This document shows positions 1 through 6,395 of a stretch of DNA of 7,986 bases, piece after piece (position 1 is the first letter of the stretch; each line of letters starts with the position of its first letter). The stretch is from Comamonadaceae bacterium (GTDB taxonomy: Bacteria; Pseudomonadota; Gammaproteobacteria; Burkholderiales; Burkholderiaceae_C), in assembly GCA_947483455.1 (NCBI GenBank), contig CANKNK010000068.1, forward strand, positions 1 to 7,986, written 5' to 3'. The translations under genes were made by a program, and so were the position numbers. The notes below the pieces were generated by a model. It made no database searches and was not told the DNA's origin. It worked only from the letters and a program-made list of their open reading frames with translations.

Positions 1-966
1 ACCTCCGTAGAAAAACCCTATGCCTACAGTTTGTGCGCTGCCGTGGTGCGCCGGTATATTGATTTTTGGTTCAATTCCGATATTGGCAGCATTGATATGT
101 GGGGTCAGGGTCGGCGGGTGGATAGTTACCGCGGCAAATCCAGAATACTGGGTGAAAACCTCTCGCTGATTCACCAGCTCATCGGCGCCGAAAATTTGTG
201 GAAAGCATCCGGTTATGTTGCCACCAAACCCTGCAGCCCATTTGCGTTGCAAAACTGGCTGATTGCGAAGCACGCTCCCTTGCAATTGGTACCCTTCGCA
301 GACGCCCAGTACCACCGTGCCCTGGCCATCTACCGGGACCGCCAGCATGTGTTTAGTTTGCTGATGGTCAATGGCGGTAGCAGCCAGCACATGAACAGCC
401 CGTATTACCCCTTGCCCTTTGCGCGCGGGATCATTGAAGGCATCGCAGACAGCGGGATCGAGCACCCCCAGCTCATGCCCAAAATCACTTTGGAGGACGG
501 CACCGAACTCATGGGTACCGCGTTTTTCAAGCAAATCGAATGTGACACTGCGGGCGGTATCCAACGGGTGCGCTACCGCCTAGATACCTTGAGCCGAGTG
601 GGCGGTCCCGCTCCGATCGAGGACGCCCGCTTTAGTGCAGAGGTGGAATATGTGTTTGAATCTGGACGTATTACCCGCACCGAGCGCTTTGTGCCACGCC
701 AGAACGTACAGGTGCGTGCGTTGAGCCTGGAATTTTTAAGTTTTTCGTCCAAGGGCTTGCAAGCCGGTGGGGGCGTGATATTTCATAAAGGCAGTGTCAA
801 GAGCTTTCAGGCGACCGGCGTGGAGCACTGCCAACTGCTCGTCCTGGACAGCCACACCAGCCTGCGCTCACCCAACGGTGCCATGCGCTCCCTCGTTACA
901 TATCGCCGTGACAGTTTCAGCGCCAGCGCACCATTTACGGTGCAGTGGACACTCAGCTACCAATAG
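1..966 (+). CDS. C-terminal part of a large unassigned protein, possibly a polysaccharide-lyase-like enzyme (5' end outside window)
   Basis: The reading frame is open from base 1 and ends with TAG at 964-966, so at least 321 residues are visible and the true start lies to the left. The TTG at 31 is only an internal Leu codon, because the ten codons before it are also open. The visible part begins with a segment rich in aromatic and charged residues (FWFNSDIGSIDMWGQGRR) that could be the end of a helical domain. The rest looks beta-rich, with alternating strands and turns (LLMVNGGSSQH, SPYYPLPFARG, VEYVFESGRITRTERFV), as in the beta-sandwich that follows the alpha/alpha toroid in heparinase II/III-like and related lyases. 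I do not recognise a diagnostic catalytic motif, so the family is unassigned. Only 16 bases separate its stop from that of the convergent PL38-type lyase, which is why a role in the same polysaccharide pathway is inferred. The coding call is firm; the function is a guess. Confidence 0.85.
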   Translation, partial: TSVEKPYAYSLCAAVVRRYIDFWFNSDIGSIDMWGQGRRVDSYRGKSRILGENLSLIHQLIGAENLWKASGYVATKPCSPFALQNWLIAKHAPLQLVPFADAQYHRALAIYRDRQHVFSLLMVNGGSSQHMNSPYYPLPFARGIIEGIADSGIEHPQLMPKITLEDGTELMGTAFFKQIECDTAGGIQRVRYRLDTLSRVGGPAPIEDARFSAEVEYVFESGRITRTERFVPRQNVQVRALSLEFLSFSSKGLQAGGGVIFHKGSVKSFQATGVEHCQLLVLDSHTSLRSPNGAMRSLVTYRRDSFSASAPFTVQWTLSYQ

Positions 967-982
967 GCCTTTGGGGATGCGC

Positions 983-2284
983 TTAGGGCGCTGGCCAGAG
1001 CAACCAGTGAATGCTGTCGGGTTTTTCTTTGTGCAGCAGTGCCAGGGCTTTGCCCAACATCTCTGGGGGGTAGGCTGCGCGGGCCAGCGCCAAGGCGTAG
1101 ATGGCCGGCGGCAAATCGGGCCTTGGCTCCAGGCTGGTTGCAAAGGTCCAGCCTGCGGGATTGACCACTACCTCGGCCACGCGCTGCAGCACCGATTGCA
1201 ATGATTTCCCATCGATTTCTCGGTGCCACAAGTCCAAGGGGCAGCTGATGTCTAGTGCCGCAGCACTGCAGCGCGCATCGCTGGCCGACCAGCCCTGTCC
1301 CGCGGGCACCAGGGCCTGCAGCCGCTGACCATACAGTGCCAGCCGCGTGACGGCTTCCAGGGTGAAGGTGTGATAGTGGTAAGGCTTGGTGCGCGCCAGC
1401 TCCAGTGGCATCCAGCCGCGCTTGTCAAACTGTGCGGCAAAGCGATTGGTTTGGGCATCAAACACCAATTGGCGTGCGCGGGCCGTCTCGCCGGTGTAGA
1501 GCCAATACAGCGCCAACTGCACATCAAAGAACATGCCGTGGTTGTTCTTGGCGGCGGCTTCGTCTTTGCCATTGTCGCTGGTGCTTAGCCACTGGGCGTA
1601 CTGGACAAACCAGTCGCGCAGGGCTTGCATTTCCGCTGGCGACAGCGCCGGGTGTATGAGTGCGGCCGCGTCTATGACTTTCCAGAGCTCACGCGTGTCA
1701 ATAATGCCCAGGCCACGCCCGTCTACGATGCCGGGGATGGACTGCGCATAGCGCAGGTGCGGATTCATGCGGGTAGCGGGCGTCAGGAACCATGCGCGAA
1801 TCACCGCAGCGGCCTTCTCGGCATAGCGCGCGTCTTGGGTAAAGCGGTACATCAGCGCCAGGTCCAGGCTGTCGGAGGCCATGCCTTGTAGGTTGTCGGC
1901 ATCGAGCGCGCTGCCATGCGACTCGGGGTTGCGCTGCCCGTCGCGCTGGACGTAGGGCAGGCCATTGGGCGTATTGGGGTTGGGCCACCAGTATGGGCCC
2001 ATGCTCATGTAGTCGTTTTTGCTGCCCGAAGGCGGCGTGAGGGTTTTGTTCACCACACTGCGGTTAGGCGCCAGCAGCGCTTTGGCGGCCCGCTCTTGGA
2101 GGGCTTGGTAGGCGGGCAAGACGGCCGGGTCGGCGGCGAGTATTTTTCCCTGGGTTTGCGACAAGGACTGCGGGTCCAAGGTCCACAAACGATAGGGCGC
2201 GGGCGCGGTGGAAGCATGCACTGCCGAGGTGGCCCAAAGGCCGCAGGCCAAAACCAGGGTAAGCAAGGAGTGCATCAGGCGCAT
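983..2284 (-). CDS. Secreted alginate lyase family protein, PL38-like (alginate or glucuronan lyase)
   Basis: 433 residues. The start ATG (2282-2284 on the complement) is followed by a Sec signal peptide, about residues 1-24, with likely cleavage after AVHA. A Cys at residue 14 within VLAC makes a lipoprotein a minor alternative. The mature protein has the alpha-helical toroid pattern of the Pfam Alginate_lyase domain, with family-like motifs: YWWPNP at 99-103 and preceding residue, NPHLRYAQ at 174-181, NNHG at 247-250, and PYHYHTF at 301-307. The Asn/His of NNHG and Tyr/His of YHYH are the likely catalytic groups, because lyases of this fold use Tyr/His for proton transfer and Asn to neutralise the uronate carboxylate. 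Characterised PL38 enzymes cleave alginate and/or beta-1,4-glucuronan by beta-elimination. The substrate cannot be fixed from sequence alone. The protein is probably periplasmic. It diverges from the esterase at 2444 and probably shares regulation with it. The upstream Shine-Dalgarno is weak (AAAGAG-like). Length and domain are complete with no frameshift. Confidence 0.85.
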   Translation of the reverse strand: MRLMHSLLTLVLACGLWATSAVHASTAPAPYRLWTLDPQSLSQTQGKILAADPAVLPAYQALQERAAKALLAPNRSVVNKTLTPPSGSKNDYMSMGPYWWPNPNTPNGLPYVQRDGQRNPESHGSALDADNLQGMASDSLDLALMYRFTQDARYAEKAAAVIRAWFLTPATRMNPHLRYAQSIPGIVDGRGLGIIDTRELWKVIDAAALIHPALSPAEMQALRDWFVQYAQWLSTSDNGKDEAAAKNNHGMFFDVQLALYWLYTGETARARQLVFDAQTNRFAAQFDKRGWMPLELARTKPYHYHTFTLEAVTRLALYGQRLQALVPAGQGWSASDARCSAAALDISCPLDLWHREIDGKSLQSVLQRVAEVVVNPAGWTFATSLEPRPDLPPAIYALALARAAYPPEMLGKALALLHKEKPDSIHWLLWPAP

Positions 2285-2343
2285 AAGAAAAAGCTCTTTA
2301 AAACGTGCAAGATACCGCAGCAGGGCGGTTGCGTAGCAGGAAA

Positions 2344-2358
2344 TTGTAAACGTTTAAC
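2344..2358. promoter_or_regulatory. LacI-family-like operator palindrome
   Basis: The sequence TTGTAAACGTTTAAC contains a perfect ten-base palindrome TAAACGTTTA (2347-2356) centred on CG. This matches the general form of LacI/GalR-family operators, which have A-rich and T-rich half-sites around a central CG. It overlaps the candidate -35 box of the esterase and would lie just downstream of the candidate lyase promoter, so one bound repressor could block both. No LacI-family gene is inside the window, so the regulator would have to be encoded nearby or elsewhere. The palindrome is seen directly; the regulator family is inferred. Confidence 0.5.
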
Positions 2359-2361
2359 CTC

Positions 2362-2375
2362 CCATTGCATAATGG
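2362..2375. repeat. Inverted repeat CCATT-GCAT-AATGG over candidate -10 box
   Basis: Five-base perfect arms (2362-2366 and 2371-2375) flank GCAT. The repeat encloses the candidate -10 element of the esterase promoter. It may be a second protein-binding site or may simply reflect AT-rich promoter sequence. It is too short to be confident. Confidence 0.25.
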
Positions 2376-2380
2376 TCATG

Positions 2381-2393
2381 GGCATAATATGCC
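2381..2393. repeat. Perfect 6+6 inverted repeat GGCATA-A-TATGCC near the inferred transcription start
   Basis: The arms GGCATA and TATGCC are perfectly complementary around a single A. The repeat sits just downstream of the candidate esterase -10 box, where a repressor site would be effective. Its sequence differs from the CG-centred palindrome at 2347-2356, so if functional it would bind a different protein. As RNA it could form only a strained hairpin, so a DNA-binding role is more likely. Confidence 0.3.
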
Positions 2394-2443
2394 GTGAATT
2401 TTGAAATGTATGAGAAATCGTTTTCCTTATTTAGTTTTTCCAT

Positions 2444-3355
2444 ATGCAAGCCTTTTTCTTCCGCCCCATGGGCTACGCGATCACCGCGCTGGTGCGCGCG
2501 CTGGCGGGCTTGTGCCTGGTGCCGACTTTGGTATTCGCGGCTGAGTCGACAGAAGTCGCGCCGCTGACCTTGCCAGGCGCCCAGGCCTTTGTGTACAAGG
2601 CCCAAGCCGATTGGGAATTGCGTTTGCACGTGGTCAGCCCGGCCGGACTTCATCCCGCCGACCGGCGTACCGCGGTGTTGGCATTTTTTGGCGGTGGCTG
2701 GAGCTCGGGAACGCCTGAGCGCTCCATCGGCTGGGCGCGTTGGGCGGCGTCGCAGGGCATGGTGGGCATTGCTGCCGATTACCGCACCCGTCAACGCTTT
2801 CAAACGACGCCGGAGGCCAGTATTTCCGACGGTCGCTCGGCCCTGGCCTGGGTGGCAGCGCATGCGGCGGAGCTGGGCGTCGATCCGCAAAAAATCGTCG
2901 TCATGGGCTCCTCGGCCGGCGCCCATGTGGCGGCCTGGACCGCCTTGACCCAAAGCCCGCCCTGGCCTGATGAGCAGCCACGCGGCGCGCTGCCGGCCGC
3001 GCTGATGCTGGTCAGTCCGGTGACCGATACCAAGGCAGGCGGCTACGGTGGTCCGGCCCGTTTTGGCGACAGTCCGGGGCGCGCGCTGGCCGCCTCCGTG
3101 ACCGACCATCTGAGCCCGGGCATGGCACCTAGCTTGGTGTTCCATGCGGTACAAGACAAAACGGTGCCCTATGCCAATTCGGAGGCTTTTTGCGCTGCGA
3201 TGCGTGCCCAGCAAAACCGCTGCACGCTGGTAACTTTTAGCGAAGGTGGGCACACTTTCTATGCGCAAAGCCAGGGCGGCGCGCTGGCCTTGGCAAAAAT
3301 TTATGCCGAAATGCAAGCCTTCATGGAGTCGCTAGGCCTGTGGCCTGCGCCTTAG
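2444..3355 (+). CDS. Secreted alpha/beta-hydrolase esterase, probable carbohydrate acetyl esterase
   Basis: 303 residues. A hydrophobic Sec signal peptide occupies about residues 10-32 (ending LVPTLVFA before AEST), so the enzyme should be exported. The alpha/beta-hydrolase fold is shown by an oxyanion-hole loop FFGGGW at 81-86, where most relatives have HGGGW, and by the nucleophile elbow GSSAG at 155-159 with Ser157. The acid is Asp238 in VQDKTVPY and the catalytic His is His270 in EGGHTFY. The layout resembles BD-FAE/acetyl-xylan-esterase-like and lipase/esterase hydrolases. Because it is divergent from a uronan lyase across a shared promoter, the inferred role is removing acetyl (or feruloyl-like) esters that block the lyase. 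ATG 2444 and ATG 2468 are both possible starts; neither has a clear Shine-Dalgarno and both retain the signal peptide. The catalytic triad is secure; the substrate is inferred from context. Confidence 0.85.
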   Translation: MQAFFFRPMGYAITALVRALAGLCLVPTLVFAAESTEVAPLTLPGAQAFVYKAQADWELRLHVVSPAGLHPADRRTAVLAFFGGGWSSGTPERSIGWARWAASQGMVGIAADYRTRQRFQTTPEASISDGRSALAWVAAHAAELGVDPQKIVVMGSSAGAHVAAWTALTQSPPWPDEQPRGALPAALMLVSPVTDTKAGGYGGPARFGDSPGRALAASVTDHLSPGMAPSLVFHAVQDKTVPYANSEAFCAAMRAQQNRCTLVTFSEGGHTFYAQSQGGALALAKIYAEMQAFMESLGLWPAP

Positions 3356-3481
3356 CCGGGTGTGGTGCCCCCACTAGGACCTGGCCCGAGCTTGCAAGCG
3401 CCACCTTCAATGCGATCGCACCGAGTGTGGCTGCGACTATGCGGTGTGGGTATGGGACCTAGAGCTTGATGGCGCTGGGGA

Positions 3482-4111
3482 TTAATCGACCTTAAGTGTC
3501 AGCCCCAGGCCCAGGAAATTCACGCCGTTATTCGGTAGTTTGATGTCTGCGTTGCTGACGTGGCGGTAGGTAAAGGCCAGGCGTGCGCGTTGGTTCAGGT
3601 CTGAAATCCCGAAGCCCATCTCGTCGGTGAATTGGAAATTGGTAGATTTTTGGCGCGTGCCAATATCGGTTTCGCTCACGAGGGTAGGCCCCAAGCCGAC
3701 GCTGAAATCTACCAGCGCCGAGCCCACTTGGAGTCCGTAGCGCCCAATAGGTATCAGGGCCAGCGAAAACGCCTGCTTGGCATAAGGCCCCGCATCCGCA
3801 TTCCACACGGACCCCAATACGGTAGGCAGCACTTCAAAAGTCATGGACCTTGGCAGCAGGGAGGCGGCCCCCAGTTGGCAGTCTATGGGCGAAAAATTGA
3901 GGGAGTGCGAGGACAACTCCTCGTCCTTAGCCGTTTGGTAACCGAATTGGTAGGCGCTTTTACAGTCAAGCGAATTTCTATGAAAAATAGCGAAGGAATT
4001 AGTCAAAATACCCGCTGCCACCACCGTGCTTTTCAGAGTGTCGTTATCTATCGCGAAACATGATGGGGCTGCCAAGAGGCTCAAAAATGCGGCGGCAAGA
4101 GACTTTTTCAT
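3482..4111 (-). CDS. PagL-like acyloxyacyl hydrolase (lipid A 3-O-deacylase family), outer membrane
   Basis: 209 residues from the ATG at 4109-4111 (complement). A longer in-frame start at 4420 is open but would bury the signal peptide MKKSLAAAFLSLLAAPSCFA 103 residues inside and overlap the divergent gene at 4201, so the short start is chosen. Cleavage probably follows Ala20. The mature chain shows amphipathic beta-strand alternation, as in the eight-stranded PagL barrel. The C-terminal signature YRHVSNADIKLPNNG (182-196) carries the expected catalytic His184 and Ser186 followed by Asn187. PagL removes the 3-O-linked acyl chain from lipid A in the outer membrane, which alters envelope properties. 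The position expected for the catalytic acid, 12 residues after the Ser, appears to be Asn198, so activity may differ from the classic enzyme. The gene diverges from the DUF218 gene with an 89-base spacer. The family call is good; the reaction is not proven. Confidence 0.8.
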   Translation of the reverse strand: MKKSLAAAFLSLLAAPSCFAIDNDTLKSTVVAAGILTNSFAIFHRNSLDCKSAYQFGYQTAKDEELSSHSLNFSPIDCQLGAASLLPRSMTFEVLPTVLGSVWNADAGPYAKQAFSLALIPIGRYGLQVGSALVDFSVGLGPTLVSETDIGTRQKSTNFQFTDEMGFGISDLNQRARLAFTYRHVSNADIKLPNNGVNFLGLGLTLKVD

Positions 4112-4200
4112 GGCGATTTTCTTTATTTTTTGAGGGGTAGTATGCGGCGATTCCAGTTTACACCGCAGCCCTTTGAAAGAACGACCAAGGCCAGTGGGGT
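4112..4200. promoter_or_regulatory. Divergent spacer between PagL-like and DUF218 genes
   Basis: This 89-base spacer must carry the promoters of both divergent genes unless they start inside coding sequence. An AAGG at 4187-4190 lies ten bases before the DUF218 ATG and is a plausible Shine-Dalgarno. On the complement, an A-rich AAAGAAAA precedes the PagL-like ATG. I could not find a convincing -35/-10 pair for either gene. Confidence 0.3.
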
Positions 4201-5004
4201 ATGTTTTTTGAATTTTCCAAAATAGCCGCTTTCTTGGTGTCGCCGGTGCACCTGCTGGTGGCACTGGGATTTGCGCTGACTTTTTGGCCCCAAAGTGGCA
4301 AGCGAACTGGGTCATTGCGGGCGATCCAACTACTGTTGGGCATTTTGTTATCCCTGCTAGTTTTTCCCGTCGGTAATGAATTACTGGTGCCCTTAGAAAC
4401 CCGTTTTCCCGCACCGACAAAACTCCCGGACCAAGTCGATGGCATTATTGTTTTAGGCGGTGCGGTGGACGAAGTCGTGAGCGCGGGGCAGGGCCATCTC
4501 AGTTTCAACGAAGATGCCGAGCGTGTGCTGGCCCCGTTCAGTTTGTTGCAGCGCTATCCCCGTGCACGCCTGGTGTTTACCGGCGGTAGTGGCGCGCTCC
4601 GTCCCGGTCCGTTCAAGGAAGGTGACAAGGTGCGTTTGCTCTGGCGCGACGCCAACGTCGATCGCGGTCAGGTGCTGTACGAAGAAGCCTCGCGCAACAC
4701 TGATGAAAACGCCCTGTTTACGCGGGACTTGGTCCATCCCCAGCCGGGCGAAAAATGGCTGCTGGTCACCTCGGCGGCGCACATGCCACGCTCCGTGGGC
4801 CTGTTTCGCAAGGCCGGCTTTGATGTGATTGCCTACCCCGTGGCATTTAAGTCCACCGGTAAGAACCGCCAGTGGTACGTGCCACGCACAGCGGGCACGG
4901 CATTGGGCAATATCGAGTCAGCAGTCCACGAATACGTGGGCCTCTGGGTGTACTACCAGACCGGCCGCACGGATGAATTGTTTCCAGCGCCCAACCCCTC
5001 TTGA
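4201..5004 (+). CDS. YdcF/ElyC/SanA-type DUF218 membrane protein
   Basis: 267 residues. Two N-terminal hydrophobic helices, about residues 10-28 and 41-57, anchor the protein in the inner membrane. They are followed by a DUF218 domain that starts at DGIIVLGG (80-87). Family motifs continue with RLVFTGGSG (123-131), EEASRNTDENA (161-171) and WLLVTSAAHMPRSVGLFRKAGF (186-207), where the Ser/His of TSAAHM and the Glu/Asn of SRNTDEN form the conserved pocket. Family members such as E. coli ElyC and SanA affect peptidoglycan precursor and envelope integrity, especially under stress; the exact reaction is not settled. The layout of two helices plus domain is closer to ElyC than to soluble YdcF. The gene ends with tandem in-frame stops TGA TAG (5002-5007). 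It is complete, with no oddity in the reading frame. It diverges from the PagL-like gene, suggesting an envelope-themed pair. Confidence 0.88.
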   Translation: MFFEFSKIAAFLVSPVHLLVALGFALTFWPQSGKRTGSLRAIQLLLGILLSLLVFPVGNELLVPLETRFPAPTKLPDQVDGIIVLGGAVDEVVSAGQGHLSFNEDAERVLAPFSLLQRYPRARLVFTGGSGALRPGPFKEGDKVRLLWRDANVDRGQVLYEEASRNTDENALFTRDLVHPQPGEKWLLVTSAAHMPRSVGLFRKAGFDVIAYPVAFKSTGKNRQWYVPRTAGTALGNIESAVHEYVGLWVYYQTGRTDELFPAPNPS

Positions 5005-5049
5005 TAGCCAGCAACGGGCCTGTGGCCTGGGTGCGGCGTGCGCAGCTTG
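5005..5049. other. Convergent 45-base spacer, no clear terminator
   Basis: This spacer lies between the 3' ends of the DUF218 and histone-deacetylase-family genes. It contains a short GGCC-TGT-GGCC inverted repeat without a following T run on either strand. It could be a minimal bidirectional termination site, but the stem is only four base pairs and I do not call a terminator. Confidence 0.3.
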
Positions 5050-5979
5050 TTAATTCAGGCTGCCAATTTGCCAGCGTTGCCAATGCGCATAGGCCAATCG
5101 GTAAGTGTTGAGCTGGACCTGCACCGTGGCCTCAATCTGCACACCATAGCCGCCCGCCATCAGCAAGACCAGAGGAATGCGCCTGGCCAGGCACCAGTCG
5201 AGCACACGCTGGTCCCGCGCTTGCATGCCTTGATCGCTAAGCTTTAGGCGTCCGAGTCGGTCGCCCTCATGTGGATCGGCTCCCGCCAGAAAAAACACCA
5301 GTTGCGGCTCGCAGCGACGGTCCAATGCGAACAAAGCGGCGTCTAGCGCGTCCAGGTAGTCTGTATCGCCAGTGCCGTCGGGCAGACCGACATCCAGGTC
5401 ACCCGCTTCTTTGCGAAAGGGAAAATTCTTTTCACCATGCAATGACAAAGTGAACACCGATGCGTCGTCCTGAAAAATCCGCGCCGTTCCATTGCCCTGG
5501 TGTACATCCAAGTCGATCACCGCTACTTGCAGTGTGCGGCCCTCACGGCGCTGCTGCGCTTGCACCACACGGGCCGCCACCGCCACATCGTTAAACACAC
5601 AAAAGCCACCCCCCTTGTCCGCATACGCGTGGTGTGTTCCACCGGCCAAATTAGCACCAATGCCCTGGCGCAAGGCCGAGCGCGCCGCGGCCACCGTAGC
5701 GCCCACGGAACGGCGTGCTCGCTCCGCCATAGCCTCACTCCAGGGAAAGCCAATCTCGCGCATCACCGCCTGCGCCACGCTGCCATCGGCAATGCTGCGC
5801 ACATAGTCCGGCGTATGCACCCGAAGCAGCTCGGCATCCTGGGCGCGTGGCGCTTGCAGCAATTGAATAGCGGGTAAATGGGCCACCAGCGCATCGCGCA
5901 GCATGGCGTACTTGGCCATGGGAAAGCGGTGCCCCTGCGGCAGGGGCAGCACAAATTGGTCGCTGTAAAAGGCTTGCAT
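5050..5979 (-). CDS. Histone deacetylase family protein (zinc-dependent amidohydrolase)
   Basis: 309 residues, a full-length bacterial HDAC-superfamily domain with no signal peptide, so cytoplasmic. Key elements in order are: GGTHHA at 113-118 with the charge-relay pair His116/His117; GGGFCVFND at 123-131; DLDVHQGNGT at 156-165 with zinc ligands Asp158 and His160; AGADPHEGD at 232-240 with zinc ligand Asp235; and AGGYG at 275-279 with the transition-state Tyr278. All catalytic residues are intact. The compact length and the HEGDRLGRL segment resemble the class IV/HDAC11-like bacterial group. The substrate in bacteria is unknown and may be an acetylated or acylated lysine, polyamine or small amide. 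It lies 23 bases downstream of the DUF423 gene on the same strand, so co-transcription is likely. The ATG start lacks a strong Shine-Dalgarno. The family call is very secure; the substrate is not predictable. Confidence 0.95.
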   Translation of the reverse strand: MQAFYSDQFVLPLPQGHRFPMAKYAMLRDALVAHLPAIQLLQAPRAQDAELLRVHTPDYVRSIADGSVAQAVMREIGFPWSEAMAERARRSVGATVAAARSALRQGIGANLAGGTHHAYADKGGGFCVFNDVAVAARVVQAQQRREGRTLQVAVIDLDVHQGNGTARIFQDDASVFTLSLHGEKNFPFRKEAGDLDVGLPDGTGDTDYLDALDAALFALDRRCEPQLVFFLAGADPHEGDRLGRLKLSDQGMQARDQRVLDWCLARRIPLVLLMAGGYGVQIEATVQVQLNTYRLAYAHWQRWQIGSLN

Positions 5980-6002
5980 TCAAGACAGCCCGCAAGTCTT
6001 TG

Positions 6003-6395
6003 CTACAGGCGCGGCCCTGGTGGTGTGCGCCAGCCGCCCAGGGCAAGCGCTGCCCAGCCTGCCATGAAAGCCATGCCGCCATAAGGCACCAGAGGGCGAA
6101 AAACGTCAATGCCGCGCAGCAAACGTAGCTCGATATTCAGGCTAAAAAACAGGCTCCCTGCAACGAAAAGCGCACAGGCAAGCAGCGTCCACCGGTTGGG
6201 GCCGGCTTGGCGCGCCATCAGCACCGCGAGCAGCAAACCCAGCGCATGGAAACGCTGCAAATCTATTGCCCAGGCCAGCGCTTGCGCTTGCTGCCCGGAA
6301 AGCGTCTCGCCATGGGCGGCTACGGCACTTACGCCAATGGACAGCGCCGCACTCAGGCAGGCAAACACCAGAAAAAAGCGCAGTGCCGCATTCAT
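6003..6395 (-). CDS. DUF423 (YgdD/YwdK-like) small inner-membrane protein
   Basis: 130 residues with four predicted membrane helices, at about 5-27, 47-63, 68-88 and 103-120. Characteristic DUF423 features are an N-terminal LSAALSIGVSAVAAHG (14-29), the RFHALGLLL segment (48-56) and PYGGMAFMAGW (104-114). The usual family length is about 120-130 residues, so it is complete. No biochemical function is established for the family. It is 23 bases upstream of the histone-deacetylase-family gene in the same direction and was probably transcribed with it. There is no strong Shine-Dalgarno before the ATG. Confidence 0.88.
   Translation of the reverse strand: MNAALRFFLVFACLSAALSIGVSAVAAHGETLSGQQAQALAWAIDLQRFHALGLLLAVLMARQAGPNRWTLLACALFVAGSLFFSLNIELRLLRGIDVFRPLVPYGGMAFMAGWAALALGGWRTPPGPRL

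Larger units (their letters stand above)
2285..2443. promoter_or_regulatory. Divergent promoter region between PL38-type lyase and esterase genes
   Basis: This 159-base spacer separates two divergent secreted-enzyme genes and is AT-rich in its right two thirds. For the esterase, a candidate sigma-70 promoter is TTGTAA (2344-2349), an 18-base spacer and CATAAT (2368-2373), which would give a leader of roughly 60 bases. For the lyase, a weaker candidate on the complement is TTCACG (2394-2399) with CATTAT (2370-2375 region) about 18 bases downstream. No clear Shine-Dalgarno precedes the esterase ATG. Both promoter calls are by eye and only moderately close to consensus. The separate operator and palindromes in this spacer are listed on their own. 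Confidence 0.45.

Noticed and set aside
31..33. TTG as the start codon of the left-edge gene
   Set aside because: The frame is open to base 1 without a stop, and the visible protein begins mid-domain, so this is an internal Leu codon.
967..982. Bidirectional terminator between the left-edge gene and the lyase
   Set aside because: The 16-base gap is too short and has no stem with a T run; any terminator would have to lie inside coding sequence.
1916..2404. 162-codon plus-strand open frame across the lyase 5' end
   Set aside because: It is antisense to the lyase signal peptide and N-terminal domain and shows no domain; a shadow frame of GC-rich coding DNA.
2354..3316. 320-codon open frame on the minus strand
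   Set aside because: It lies entirely opposite the esterase gene, lacks recognisable motifs, is rich in Arg/Gly/His as expected of a complement of GC-rich coding sequence, and runs into the promoter region.
3390..3420. Palindromes GCTTGCAAGC and TGCGATCGCA in the esterase/PagL spacer
   Set aside because: The two ten-base palindromes lie in a convergent 126-base spacer where no promoter is expected, they lack a T run, and GCGATCGC-type octamers are common in GC-rich genomes. No function could be supported.
3356..3481. Small gene or terminator in the convergent spacer after the esterase
   Set aside because: There is no convincing small coding frame. A GTGG/CCAC stem near 3362-3374 is only four pairs and has no T tract.
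4112..4420. N-terminal extension of the PagL-like frame to an ATG at 4420
   Set aside because: It would place a clear signal peptide 103 residues inside the protein and overlap the well-supported DUF218 gene.
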